NCBI GenBank assembly: GCA_002007465.1
Contig: LNAC01000137.1
Coordinates: 965,927-1,029,926, forward strand
DNA from: Ailurus styani
Taxonomy: Eukaryota; Chordata; Mammalia; Carnivora; Ailuridae
Length of the DNA stretch: 64,000 bases
Reading direction: 5' to 3'
Of the stretch, positions 36,171 through 46,969 are shown piece after piece; position 1 is the stretch's first letter, and every line of letters begins with the position of its first letter. The notes under the pieces were generated by a model. The model saw nothing but the letters and a program-made list of their open reading frames with translations, made no database searches and was not told the origin of the DNA. The position numbers were made by a program, and so were the translations under genes.

Positions 36171-36560
36171 ACATATTAATCAAGAAATATGTATTAGAAT
36201 GTTTATAGTAATCTTATATGGAAAACCACCCAAATGTCCACCAACAGAATGGAAAAAAAATAACTGTGATAAGGTCGAATGAAGCAATGAAAATGAACCA
36301 ACCACAACTACATGCAACAATACAGATGAATCTCAAGACGTAATGCTGAGTAAAGGAAACCAGACATAAAAAAAATTTCTATTGTATAATTCTATCTATA
36401 CAATTCAAAAAATATATATAATGTTCTTTTCTTTATCTGAGTGGTGGTTACACGAGTGTATTTAGCTTCTAGAAAATTCATTGAGCATCTATTTTTAGTA
36501 TGTGCACTTCTCTGTATATATAGCTTTCTTTAAAAAGGCAGTTTTACATACAAATACACA
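36170..36560 (+). mobile_element. L1 LINE 3' fragment
   Basis: AAACCACCCAAATGTCCACC, GCAACAATACAGATGAATCT, GTAATGCTGAGTAAAGGAAA, and a TGTATAATTCTATCTATAC run, the typical L1 3' end. 36560-37208 is unique sequence. Confidence 0.8.
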
Positions 36561-37221
36561 ATATACAAAGGTAGTCAAAATCCTTGTCATAGGAAATTTA
36601 GAAACCGACATATATAAAATCTAAAGGTGAAAACCAAGCATTCTTATACTACTTATTTGAATAATCAAATTTTCAACTCAATAGCTGAGACAAATTCCTG
36701 GACTCTTTTAAATGGAAGAGCAAAAGCCACTCACCCTATTATCTTCTCCCACCCAGCCCCCCAAACCTCTAATACTGTATTCTCAGAGGTATCTGGCCTT
36801 TCGTGAGGAGTTGATGCTGCTGCTGTTGCTATAATAATAGAGCTAAAATAATCTCAGGACTGAACATTTGCCCTTTCATGAGAAAATAAAGTAATACAGA
36901 GGACAAGGCAGTATAAAGAAAACGTATGTTTCCTGTTGTCCCCCTTGCCTTCAAATTTCATAAACTTTTACTTGTTAATTATGAAAGCTTATTACCTAAT
37001 TTACAGGAAATTCTTGAAAAATTTCATTTTACTTTTCAATGAAGTTAAAGAAAATATAATTCTTTAATAACAGTATCATAAAAACAAAATGAAACTAAAC
37101 AATGTATCTCATTACCTCCCACTTAAATATTTTCCTTTACTTCTATAATGGAACTGATACATGTTCTATAATACTGTTTTTCTCATATGGAAAAAATACT
37201 TTAAGAAATAAGCTAAAAGAG

Positions 37222-37417
37222 GGGTGCCAGGGTGGCTCAGTCATTAAGCATCTGCCTTCAGCTCAGGTCATGACCCCAGGGTCCTGGTATCGAGCCCGCA
37301 TAGGGCTCCCTGCTCAGTGGGAAGCCTGTTTCTCCCTCTCCCACTTCCCCTGCTGGTGTTCCTTCTCTCACTATGTTTCTCTCTGTCAAATAAATAAATA
37401 AAATCTTAAAAAAAAAA
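37222..37417 (+). mobile_element. Can-SINE with target-site duplication
   Basis: Flanked by AAGCTAAAAGAG at 37210-37221 and 37418-37429. GGGTGCCAGGGTGGCTCAG head and full-length tail. Confidence 0.96.
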
Positions 37418-37837
37418 AAGCTAAAAGAGATCCTCTAAAGATTACAGGGCTCATTCTTCATTTGTGTAATAAAATTTATTCAGTACTTACTATCTATGAG
37501 GCTCTGGGGATGAAGGAGTAAAATTAGCTAATTTTGTGGTAAGTATAGCAGACTTACCCCTTTCCCTCTCATTTGATTTACAAATGAAACAAACTATTTT
37601 TAATAAGTAATAATATTCAAGCAATATTCAAACAATATTCAAAAACTAAAAACAATCCACATGATACTCAGTTAAAGTCCCATCTATTCCATTTTCCTCA
37701 TCCATCCACATATAGGATTTAAATTTTACATAACCTTCCAAATTTTATTTTTGCAAATATGAATTTATATTTTTATTCCCTTCACTCTTCACGCAAAAAG
37801 TAGTTTATAAAAACACTGAACTTTGCCCTTTAAAAAA

Positions 37838-38007
37838 TTTTTAAAATACTTTACTTATTTATTTAAGAGAGAGAGAGAGAGAAAGAGAGCATGAGTGGGG
37901 TGAGAGGGGGAGAAGCAGGCTCCTCGGTGAGCAGGGAGCCTGATGTGGGGCTTGATCCCAGGACATGAGCCGAAGGCACATGCTTAACTGACTAAGCCAC
38001 CCAGGCT
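37838..38007 (-). mobile_element. Can-SINE
   Basis: ACTTTACTTATTTATTTAAG, (GA)n, and a head ending TAAGCCACCCAGGC. The GATCATGACC box is partly deleted. 37430-37837 before it is unique sequence. Confidence 0.88.
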
Positions 38008-38029
38008 TTTATTTTTTTAAGCCTGCCCT

Positions 38030-38143
38030 TTTATTTTTTTAAGATTTTACTTTTAAGTAAGCTCTCCACCCAATGTGGGCCTTGAACGCACCACCCTGAG
38101 ATCAGAAATGGCAAACTCTACTGATTGAGCCAGCCAGGCGTCC
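38030..38143 (-). mobile_element. Can-SINE, truncated
   Basis: TTAAGATTTTACTTTTAAGT, GCTCTCCACCCAATGTGGGC, head ending GAGCCAGCCAGGCGTCCC. A short version without the CT-rich half, like the one at 10325. Confidence 0.85.
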
Positions 38144-38214
38144 CTGAACTTTGCTTTTTTAAAATAACAATGCAGGTTCCAAAACTTTATAAATCTGCAC
38201 AGAGAAAACATCCT

Positions 38215-38640
38215 TTGTTCTTTCATAGCTGTAGAGTATTTAATTGTATAGCTATGCCACAGTTTTTAACCAGTGCCCTACTGATAGACATTAGGGGTGT
38301 TTCTAATCTTTGGCTACTGCAAAATGCTACAGCAAAAACTCCTATACATATGCTATTACATGAGTACACAAGTACATCCGCAATAAATTTCTGGAATTGG
38401 TATGAAGGCAAATGTGTAAATGCACTGGTCTTTTTCAAGAAATTGCCAATTTGTTTTTCATGGGAGTTGTATCATTTTGCATTTCCACTACAGATACATC
38501 TCAGATGTATCCTAGGAAAAGCTATTTCTCTCTTTGGGCCTCTAAGGTATTTTGTTCATAAGGCAATTCCTAAAGATGTTCTCATTGCAAAAAAACTACA
38601 TTCTTTTTTTGTTTTACCCCCAATTGTACATGTAAAATCT
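38215..38640 (-). mobile_element. L1 LINE 3' UTR
   Basis: Reversed L1M tail: AGCTGTAGAGTATTTAATTG, TTTGGCTACTGCAAAATGCT, CAAGAAATTGCCAATTTGTT, TTTTGCATTTCCACTACAG. The 183-codon open frame at 38125-38676 overlaps it and is a chance frame in repeat DNA. Confidence 0.8.
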
Positions 38641-38661
38641 GTTCATGCAGTTTTATTTTAT

Positions 38662-38872
38662 TTATTTATTTTTTAAAAAGATTTTATTTTTATTTGACAG
38701 AGAGAGAGAGAGAGAGAGAGAGATCACAAGTAGGCAGAGCAGCAGGCAGAGAGAGGGGGAAGCAGGCTCCCCGCTGAGCAGAGAGCCCAATGCGGGGCTG
38801 AATCTCAGGACCCTGAGATCATGACCAGAGCTGAAGGCAGAGGCTCAACCCCTGAGCCACCCAGGCGCCCCT
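38662..38872 (-). mobile_element. Can-SINE
   Basis: AAAAAGATTTTATTTTTATT, (GA)12, head ending TGAGCCACCCAGGCGCCCC. Near-consensus, minus orientation. Confidence 0.95.
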
Positions 38873-38874
38873 AT

Positions 38875-40300
38875 GTAGTAAGTTTTAAAACAAAGGAATT
38901 TTCTAATTTTAACAAAAACGTCACTGACATAGGAAATCATCATATTCCTAATGTACTGCTTTGGCAACTATTTATCTTTCCTCCCAATCATCTCCTGTGA
39001 TCCAAAAACAAATATACTCTCCCACTCCAGGTTTTTTTTTTAATTCACATTCAGTAGTTTATAATTGGCTAAGCAGCCAAATGCATTTCACTTTGAAATG
39101 AATGTTTTCCTGAAGCACTAATGTTTTCATGAAACCATATCTGTGTTACTTCTATATTGTCCTTGAAAAAGCTATCATTTCAAAGGTGGTTTAATTTTTA
39201 TGACTACCATTTTCAAATGGCAGTGTCATCTAATACATTGTTTTTATTTCAATGCCCATCCTATCAAATATTTTATAATTAGAGAACACCCGTTTAAGTC
39301 CATTGGACTTCCCATTTGAAGGAATCCTTAAGCAACTCTAGTTTCAGTATCACTGTTTTATAAGAAAATGTACATGATGCTTTTTATTCCCCAAATAAGT
39401 ATGCACTGGTATATGCAATCTATGCTGCATCTCAATTGTTCAGAAATCAGCTGTCAGATAATCTCAGTCCTCTGAAACAAAGTGGCTAGCCTAGTTGATG
39501 AACCCAACGTAAATTTTCCAAAAGCTGCCACACCCTCTGTGCCCTTAGTAGATGCTGCAGAACCATACTTAAGCTCTCACCTAAACCATATATGTTATGC
39601 AAATGTTGATTTTAACATTAGAGTCAATATAATGCACGGACAGCAAAAGACAAGAATTACATAATGAAAGTAAAACAAGACAAAACAAAAACAAACACCA
39701 CACATCACAAGTAGCACCCAGGACATAAAAACTTATCAGTTTAGGACAATTTAGGAGAACAGTCCTACAGAGCAAAAACTTCTGAGGAAATCACATAAAT
39801 TCTGTAAAGAGACTGATGTTCAGGACAACTCTGGGCCATAAAAACAAACAAGCAAACATAGGAAAAAAACCTTAAATTATACTCCATTTGTTCTGTTTAA
39901 GAAAACAAAGGGTAAATTTTCTATTTTAGAAACATTTTGAAAAAATGTTCATACAAAACAAGTTTTGGCACATAAAAGGATAAGATTCAATTATCCACAA
40001 AATTAACAGATGAAAATATACCATTTGTTAATAAGGTCTAATGAATGAGTAATTGCTCAAAGTAAAATTCTCAAAGTTAGAATATACTATGGCTGTCTTT
40101 TAGAAGATGAACTATGACAAAAGTGTGGTAACATTTTGGGGCCTTCAAACATGGAATTCCCTGTCCTAAGCCAATTCTTGGTTAATATTCAAAAGAACAT
40201 CTGATAACTTTTGAAAGCTAATCAGGCAAATTTTCCACTTAAATGGCTGGAGACACTCAAGAAAATATTTTCATTTCACTTTTCACTTTGTTTTCTTTAA
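38875..40300. other. Unique sequence, possibly conserved at 39040-39600
   Basis: No transposon recognised in 1.4 kb. 39040-39600 has balanced composition with words such as CACTTTGAAATGAATG, TATAATTGGCTAAG and CATCTCAATTGTTCAG. Open frames (39482-39664 and 39581-39775) show no family features. Confidence 0.4.
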
Positions 40301-40304
40301 ATTG

Positions 40305-40475
40305 TGACTGCCAAGTAGGTTGACCTGGTTTCTAGCTCTGAGTTGCTAAATGACCTTATCCAAGTAACTCAATCTGTCTAGCCCTCGTTAGTTTCTTCAT
40401 CAGTAAAGTGAAGGAGTTATGCAAAATATGACATGATAGTTAACAGAATAAATGAAGTAATAAAGTAAACCACAG
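40305..40475 (+). mobile_element. MIR SINE
   Basis: GTTGACCTGGTTTCTAGCTC, GCTAAATGACCTTATCCAAG, TAACTCAATCTGTCTAGCCC, then TTCTTCATCAGTAAAGTGAA. 40475-40765 is unique AT-rich sequence. Confidence 0.75.
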
Positions 40476-40963
40476 AGTTATTACCTTAAGTCTTATATCT
40501 ATTTCTTCACTATATCTATATCTAACTATACATATACTATTCTGAAACTATCACAAACTATATGCCACTTTACTACACGTTTAAGGCCCAGAGTAAAAGA
40601 AATTATAATCACTTCAGAATCTTTTCTAATATTTAATATGGGTTACTCTCAGGATATACAAATTTCTCATGTACTCGTATAAATTAATTTAAAATACCAT
40701 ATAATCAATTATCTTGAAGCTGAAAATATATGACTTTTTCTAACTGACACAGATAAAAAACATGATATGTAAAAGAACATTCATGGCAATGTCATTTATA
40801 ATAGCCAAACACTAGAAACAACCCAAATATCCACCAACGATAGCCTGAATGAATTGTATCATAGTCATTCCAAATGAATAATATATAATGATGAAAAGGA
40901 ATGAATATTACTTGCAACTACATAGATGATCTTCAAAACATAATGCTGAGTAAAGGAAGAAAG

Positions 40964-40979
40964 AACACATATGATTCCA
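40964..40979. repeat. Target-site duplication, 5' copy, CIDEB retrocopy
   Basis: Reads AACACATATGATTCCA. It matches 42167-42182 (AATACATGTGATTCCA) at 14 of 16 positions. It lies in an old L1 3' tail and marks the insertion point of the retrocopy. Confidence 0.85.
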
Positions 40980-42166
40980 GACAATGGCACTTACCAGATG
41001 ACCCACCCATGTCCCATGCTGCCTGATACCCCACTGGGCACCCCACAGCCATGTCAGGATCATGGTGTAGTGGGCAAACACCACTCTGAAGGAAATCACA
41101 GAGGCAATCACAGGCGCCAGTCCTCGGTCAGTATCCAATATGAGCTCTGAGTTTAGCCATAGCATCCGGACCTCAGCTCCACCACCCCTAGCCAACTTTC
41201 TGTCTCTGTGATCAAAGCTGCCACCCACCACGAACTGCTATACAAGGCGATGGAGACCCTTCAGCTGACTGGAGTGCTAACACTGGTGCTAGAGGAGGAT
41301 GGGACCTTCATGGAGAGAAAGGACTTCTTCCAGCTGTTGGAAGATGACACATGCCTGATGGTGCTGGATTTTGGGAAAAGCTGAACCCCAGCAGGAATGG
41401 GTGTGGTCATATGGCCCAGGCCAGGAGAATACCAGTCACAAAAAGGACATCACCCTCATCACTTTCAACATACAGAAACAAAACCCTGGGAATTTCTTTA
41501 GCAACCTAACATCAAAGCTACATTCTATAAGCTCAACTCCATGAGCTGTGACTCTCAAGAACCTGGTCCAAAGAAGTCCTCAGGGGGCTGCTTCAGTTGG
41601 ACTTCCATGTTGCTGCAAGGCCTGGGCCATATGTTGCTGGGAATTTCCTCCACCCTTCACCATGCAGTAGAGGGGGCTAAGCAGTGGCGGCAGCAGCAGC
41701 AACAGGGTGGCTTCCATCCTACTGAGAAGGGGTTCTGAGCTTTTGCCCCTAGACTTGTTCTAAGAAACACAATGTGAGCACTGTGACAGTATCAGGTTTG
41801 GAGTCCTGCAAGAGGTACACACTAGGTAACTCACCTGTTTTTCCCCAATGTCCTCTAACAGCATTTTAACAGGACCATCCACCCCTAACCTATATCCTTT
41901 CCTGAAGAATGCTGTTCCTTCCTAGCCATCTTTTCAGCCTCCCACTTACTGTGAAAGGCAACAAGCCTGTCTCCAGACATCTTGATTCCACCTTAATTGT
42001 TGCTACATCTAAATTTCTTAGAACTCCTCCTGTCCCTAAGCTCCCCAGTATACTGAGAAGAGTCCTCTCTGACTTTATTTATATTGAAGTCTCTAATTCT
42101 TTATACCCTGCTCTTCCAAAATAACAAAAACATTTTCAATAAAAATATATTAAATTGCTTACAAAA
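40980..42166 (+). pseudogene. CIDEB: Processed CIDEB pseudogene with antisense LTB4R2 head
   Basis: A retrocopy of CIDEB, which encodes a lipid-droplet and VLDL-lipidation factor. Seen from 5' to 3': 40980 to about 41110 is, read on the minus strand, similar to the end of the leukotriene B4 receptor 2 protein (WGAQWGIRQHGTWVGHLVSA). From about 41133 the plus strand gives RSVSNMSSEF then TSAPPP, the CIDEB N-terminus. 41228-41384 gives ELLYKAMETLQLTGVLTL then LVLEEDGT and FFQLLEDDTCLMVL, the CIDE-N domain. 41506-41738 gives NIKATFYKLNSMSCD and LLQGLGHMLLGISSTL, the C-terminal CIDE-C end. There are no introns, several frameshifts and stops (for example TGA at 41382-41384), and no initiator Met in place. 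A 3' UTR-like stretch, AATAAA at 42139 and an A-rich end follow. A 16-bp imperfect target-site duplication flanks it (40964-40979 and 42167-42182). Non-functional as protein. Confidence 0.9.
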
Positions 42167-42182
42167 AATACATGTGATTCCA
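42167..42182. repeat. Target-site duplication, 3' copy, CIDEB retrocopy
   Basis: Partner of 40964-40979. It directly follows the A-rich end of the retrocopy and continues into the interrupted L1 tail. Confidence 0.85.
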
Positions 42183-42201
42183 TAAAGATTAAAAAGAGAC
42201 A

Positions 42202-42401
42202 GGGCGCCTGGGTGGCTCAGTGGGTTAAAGCCTCTGCCTTCAGCTCAGGTCACGATCTCAGGGTCCTGGGATGGAGGCCCTCATCGGGCTCCCTGTTCGG
42301 TGGGGAGCCTGCTTCCTCTTCTCTCTCTGCCTGCTTCTCTGTCTACTTGTAATCTCTCTCTTTCTCTGTCAAATAAATAAATAAAATCTTAAAAAAAAAA
42401 A
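42202..42401 (+). mobile_element. Can-SINE with target-site duplication
   Basis: GGGCGCCTGGGTGGCTCAGT head. AAAGATTAAAAAGAGACA (42184-42201) against AAAGATTACAAAGAGACA (42402-42419), 17 of 18 identical. Inserted into the L1 tail just past the CIDEB retrocopy. Confidence 0.96.
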
Positions 42402-42611
42402 AAAGATTACAAAGAGACAAAAAGTGAACATATTGCTGAGAAATACACATAAAAATGATAAAAATTATAGAGATTATATAATTACCATAAAAATCAGGAC
42501 ATTTGTTATTTTAAAAAAAAAAGAAAGATTATGTAAAGGGTTTCTGGGATGCCACTAATGATCTATGGTTACATGGATGCTTGCTTTATAGTTATTCCTT
42601 TTACTGTTCAT

Positions 42612-42803
42612 TTTTTTTAAAGATTTTATTTATTTATTTGAGAGACAGAGTGTGAGAGAGAGAACACAAGCAGGGGGGAGGGTGAGAGGCAGAAAGACTC
42701 CCCACCGAGCGGGGAGCACAATACAGGGCTCCACTGTGGGACTCTGGGATCATGACCTAGGCTGAAGGCAGACACTTAACTGACTGAGCCACCCGGGCAC
42801 CCC
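42612..42803 (-). mobile_element. Can-SINE
   Basis: TTTTTTTTAAAGATTTTATT start, GAGAGACAGAGTGTG body, head ending CTGAGCCACCCGGGCACCCC. Forms an inverted pair with the copy at 42202. Confidence 0.93.
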
Positions 42804-42809
42804 TACATT

Positions 42810-44735
42810 TATGTTTCTGTATGATGTTATGTCTTATAGTAAGTTAAAAATGGTATGTTTTCTGAAATACTATATTCTTATAGAGAAGGAAAAGTTTTTT
42901 GCTGACAATTTATTTTCTTGACTACACTAATTTTTATTGCAATATTTAATAATAAAGAGATAAGTTAATATGCCTAATTCTCCACAATCCTAATTAAGAG
43001 TCAATTTCACAGGCTTTCCCAATGGCTACAAAAAAGTACCAGCCCATTAAAGAATATAAGAATAGCTATCCTTTTAAATCTTTGCTTATTAGCTCAATGT
43101 TGTTTCTGTTACTTTTTCTTCTTTTCAATGAAATGTATGCTTACTTTAAAAGAAACCTACATTACATCCAGGTAACAATTTTATACAGGCTGCACTCCAA
43201 AAAATATATTGTAGCTCATGAGAAAGAAGAAAAACACTCTTCTTAACTGTCACACATTTTCTAACAATTTTGGGAGCACCTGTATACGCACACAGTATGA
43301 GGTTTCATAACAGGATGGACATAGACATGACACTTGAGGTCCAACCCAATGCCACTTTGTGTAAGTATTTTCACTGTGTGTACTAGAAAACATGATAGCT
43401 GGATTACAGGATGAATATACAAAACGAGTTACACTTAAAGTCCACTGAATAAAGTGTAGCATAGGGTGACTCATCCAAAATAGATCCAATAATGCCTAAT
43501 TTAAATTATACTGGACCTGTTTTAAATATTTTCTTTGGAAAAACAAAAGTATAGGAAATTACATTACAAAAAAGAAGAAGAAGAAGAAGAAACTGACTTC
43601 AGTTATAAATAATTATATACATACAATTTAGGAAATCCCATCACCTACAAGCATCTTTCAATGTATGTTTGCTGTAACTTGTAGATGCCACTGTATAAGC
43701 AGACAATGAAATTTAGAAGCAAGACCATCAGCACCTTCAACATACTCCAGATATCAACACAATCACAAAAGTATCACCCATTATGATAATACAGTTGCTT
43801 TTGTTGTATACTGTTATTTTCTATGAATGCACCCTCTTTAGCGGATCCAGCTGACCAGTTATTTGCCCATCTATTAAGTGCCAACTTTAAAAAAATTACA
43901 CTGTGTCCAGCAGGGAGCAGCATTACAACATTCATAAGACTTAACATGAACATGAAACCGACAGAAGAAAAAGGAGGAAAAAAAAAAACCAAACACTTAC
44001 CATAGGTCTGTTCTACAATACATTCAATTTTTAGGGCAGTTGCAAGGCTTCCAGAAAAAAAACATCTAAAGCATGTCTCAAAGTATATATGGATAATCCA
44101 CAATTTCAGGATTCCTAAAGCAGGAAATCAAAATTGTATTAGGTAAAGGATTCCCTCAGTCATGTTGAGTTGAATTAATACATAATATGACTAAATGTCT
44201 CTTAGTTGTTAAGGTATATATTCCTCTTAGTGGGTTGATGGGATTTTGAATTCAGCTATATGATAATACTTTGGATAAAACAGTTAAAAATACCCCAAAA
44301 TATTAGTCCTTTATCCACCAGAAAATTTAAGCAGAAGAAAGTAAGTGGGTGACATATCAATCAAAGTACAGAGAACGGTGGTCAAGGACTTAAAGGATTT
44401 GATAAGTCAAACATATGCAGTTCTAATATATCAAATTCTAAACAATTTGTAACAGGATATAATGTCATTTCTACACGTCCTCGTGAATATCTGAAGTTAA
44501 TTTTAACAATGAAAAGGCAGCACAGAAGTAGTGTGTACTGCAGATATGTTAAGACTGATTAGTCAAACATTTACTGAATGCAAGTAATACACATGATATT
44601 TTAGAAAAACTCTGTGATAAGTTAAAATGTGACAAATGAAAAACATACTATGTTTGATACAGTCTTGGATATCAACACCTGCCTCCTAGTCAACTAAAAT
44701 ATCTCCATGTCCATTCTTATGACTGAAAAAAATTT
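42810..44735. other. Unique sequence with a candidate untranslated exon
   Basis: No transposon recognised. (GAA)n microsatellite at 43573-43591. The frames at 43022-43246, 43250-43489 and 43774-44103 have no family features; the last overlaps the candidate exon at 44001-44065. Confidence 0.4.
44001..44065 (-). other. Candidate 5' untranslated exon of IMMP1L
   Basis: On the minus strand a near-ideal donor, CTATG/GTAAGTG, sits at 44001/44000. It is preceded by about 46-64 bases and a pyrimidine run with two possible acceptors: TTTAG (exon from 44065) or TTTTTTTTCTGGAAG (exon from 44047). It lies upstream of the start-codon exon on the correct strand, in a repeat-free stretch. Support is only the splice signals and position; no transcript evidence is available, and such signals also occur by chance. 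Confidence 0.3.
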
Positions 44736-44739
44736 TTTT

Positions 44740-44945
44740 TCCAATTATAAAATGAAATATCAGTTAGAGAAAAAGTAAGTCATGGGGATATAATATATAG
44801 CACAGGGAATATAGTCAAAACCATTGCAGTAACTTTGGTGACAGATAACTAGACTTATCATTTCACAATGCATAAAAATATCAAAATACTATGATATGTA
44901 CCTGAAATTAATAGGATACTGTATGTCAATTTTACTTCAAAATAT
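44740..44945 (+). mobile_element. L1 LINE 3' terminus
   Basis: AAGTCATGGGGATATAATAT, ATAGCACAGGGAATATAGTC, GTGACAGATAACTAGACTTA, ATGTACCTGAAATTAATAGG is the L1MA-type 3' end. Confidence 0.85.
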
Positions 44946-45053
44946 TTATTTCTACTTTTATTTGAGATATTAGTTTGCTTCATATGTGTTTACATGCAAC
45001 ATTTCAGTGTCTACACTGAAAAATAAAATGTTGCCATTAAAAGATAACATGAA

Positions 45054-45255
45054 GGGCACCTGGGTAGCTCAGTGGGTTAAAGCCGCTGCCTTCGGCTCAG
45101 GTCATGATCCCAGGGTCCTGGGATCAAGGTCCACATCGGGCTCTCTGCTCAGCAGGGAGCCTGCTTCCTCCTCTCTCCTCTCTCTCTGCCTGCCTCTCTG
45201 CCTACTTGTAATCTCTCTCTCTGTGTCAAATGAATAAATAAAATCTTTAAAAAAA
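45054..45255 (+). mobile_element. Young Can-SINE with perfect 16-bp target-site duplication
   Basis: TAAAAGATAACATGAA at 45038-45053 and 45256-45271. The body matches the copies at 22761 and 62401 almost base for base, so it belongs to the youngest subfamily here. Confidence 0.97.
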
Positions 45256-45274
45256 TAAAAGATAACATGAATAT

Positions 45275-45815
45275 TCATCTTGAAATATACATGATTGCAT
45301 ATAACTTACATAATACACATTATCACAAATCAATATATCATTAATATATGAATAATATATTTATTTGAAATTTAATGAATAATATGTAAAATGGTTCCTA
45401 CTATTTTCTCCTGGCGAAATAATGTGAAAAGCTTGACTTAAGTATATGATAGCAAGACTACAGTGATTCTCTAATAATTACTGTTAAGTTTAATGAAGTC
45501 AAAAGAAACTGATGTATTAATCTTCTATCCTTTAACATCAAGGTATTCACAGCATTATTTCTTACACTTTGCCCTCCATAAAGTCATTCTCTTATACTAT
45601 TTCTAGCTTTTGCACATTTCACTTTTGTGATACTAATTTCTACCAGTCTATCTTCCCTCTCTTTTCTGATATATTTGTTTCAATCTCAACTTTTGTTTTA
45701 TTCAAACTCCTCCCTTTATAACCCTACCATCTTTTACTCTTTTATGTTAGGACCTTTAAAAGTGAGTTTTTTCTGTTACACTCTGCTAAAGTATACTCTT
45801 TACCCATTTATGGGC
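45275..45815. other. Unique AT-rich sequence
   Basis: AT-rich to 45400, then a pyrimidine-rich part (45540-45800). No gene seen. Confidence 0.4.
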
Positions 45816-46025
45816 ACTCTCCTTGCTCTTTTTTTTTTTTTNNNNNNNNNNNNNNNNNNNNNNNNNNNNNNNNNNNNNNNNNNNNNNNNNNNNNNNNNNN
45901 NNNNNNNNNNNNNNNNNNNNNNNNNNNNNNNNNNNNNNNNNNNNNNNNNNNNNNNNNNNNNNNNNNNNNNNNNNNNNNNNNNNNNNNNNNNNNNNNNNNN
46001 NNNNNNGCCCACTCTCCTTGCTCTT
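45816..46025 (-). mobile_element. Assembly gap inside a probable Can-SINE
   Basis: 165 Ns (45842-46006). The left edge is ACTCTCCTTGCTCTT (45816-45830) followed by T11; the right edge is GCCC followed by the same ACTCTCCTTGCTCTT (46011-46025). A perfect 15-bp direct repeat, poly-T on one side and GCCC (the reversed SINE 5' end) on the other is exactly the frame of a minus-strand SINE. T11 plus 165 plus 4 gives 180 bp, close to a full SINE. Confidence 0.8.
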
Positions 46026-46171
46026 AATAATCTAACCTGACTGGAAACTCAATAAACTTACATTGTTGCTACTTATAAAAATATTTTTTCTCTCATTTAT
46101 TTAAATATTTGAAAAACTCACTAAACATTTCAGAGTCAATCTTGAAACTCTCAAAAATCTCAAGAAAACTT

Positions 46172-46374
46172 GGTGCACCTGGGTGGCTCAGTGGGTTAAA
46201 CCTCTGCCTTTGGCTCAGGTCATGATCTCAGGGTCCTGGGATCGAGTCCCGCATCCCATCAGGCTCTCTACTCAGCAAGGAGCCTGCTTCCCCTTCTCCC
46301 TCTGCCTGCCTCACTGCTTACTTGTGATCTTTCTCTCTGTCAAATAAATAAATAAAATCTTAAAAAAAAAAAAC
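46172..46374 (+). mobile_element. Can-SINE with target-site duplication
   Basis: CTCAAGAAAACTT (46159-46171) against CTCAAGAAAATTT (46375-46387). GGTGCACCTGGGTGGCTCAG head. Confidence 0.95.
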
Positions 46375-46499
46375 CTCAAGAAAATTTAACTTCACACACT
46401 CAGTCCAATCAATTTGAGACCACCACTATTCTAATAGAGAGGTGATTTAGGATCTCACCCCATCAGTATAATCGATACTGAGTAACAAACTTTCATTTT

Positions 46500-46697
46500 A
46501 TTTTATTTTAAAGATTTTACTTATTTATTTGACAGAGAGAGAGAGATTACAAGTAGGCAGAGAGGCAGGCAGAGAGAGAGGGGGAAGCAGGCTCTCTGGT
46601 GAGCAGAGAACCCGATGCAGGGCTCGATCCCAGGACCCTGAGATCATGACCTGAGCCGAAGGCAGAGGCTTAACCCACTGAGCCACCCAGGTGCCCC
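46500..46697 (-). mobile_element. Can-SINE
   Basis: TTTAAAGATTTTACTTATTT, (GA)n, head ending CTGAGCCACCCAGGTGCCCC. AAACTTT lies on both sides. It faces the copy at 46172 with only about 125 bp between. Confidence 0.95.
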
Positions 46698-46969
46698 AAA
46701 CTTTTAAAGTCAACAGACTTTATTCATGTGTGTCCATGCACATATATATACTATCCTCATTAAAAAGCAGAGATACATTAAATAAACCCTTACTTCTAAA
46801 AGTAGAAGAGTGATTTCCCTATTCAGGATTCTCTAACACGAATATTAACATTAATGGTATTAGTATAGTAAAAAATAATCTCATAATAAAATATCACATA
46901 CAAATATTGATTTTTAAAAATTATGAGATTATAATACATTTATAATATAATTACCAAAAAAGAGACTGT

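Larger units (their letters stand above)
40770..42201 (+). mobile_element. L1 LINE 3' end, split by the CIDEB retrocopy
   Basis: GGCAATGTCATTTATAATAG, AAACAACCCAAATATCCACC, CATAATGCTGAGTAAAGGAA up to 40979, resuming at 42167-42201 (TGATTCCATAAAGATT). It is therefore older than the retrocopy. Confidence 0.8.

Noticed and set aside
38125..38676. 183-codon plus-strand open frame, the longest clean one in the window
   Set aside because: It spans a SINE fragment, a reversed L1 tail and the start of another SINE. It has no family motif, so it is a chance frame through repeat DNA.
40908..41231. 107-codon minus-strand frame with GPCR-like residues as a functional receptor gene
   Set aside because: Only about 40 residues resemble LTB4R2. 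The rest is antisense CIDEB and L1 tail, so it belongs to the retrocopy.
45627..46040. 137-codon frame through the N gap
   Set aside because: Most of it is undefined sequence; the frame is an artefact of Ns carrying no stop codons.
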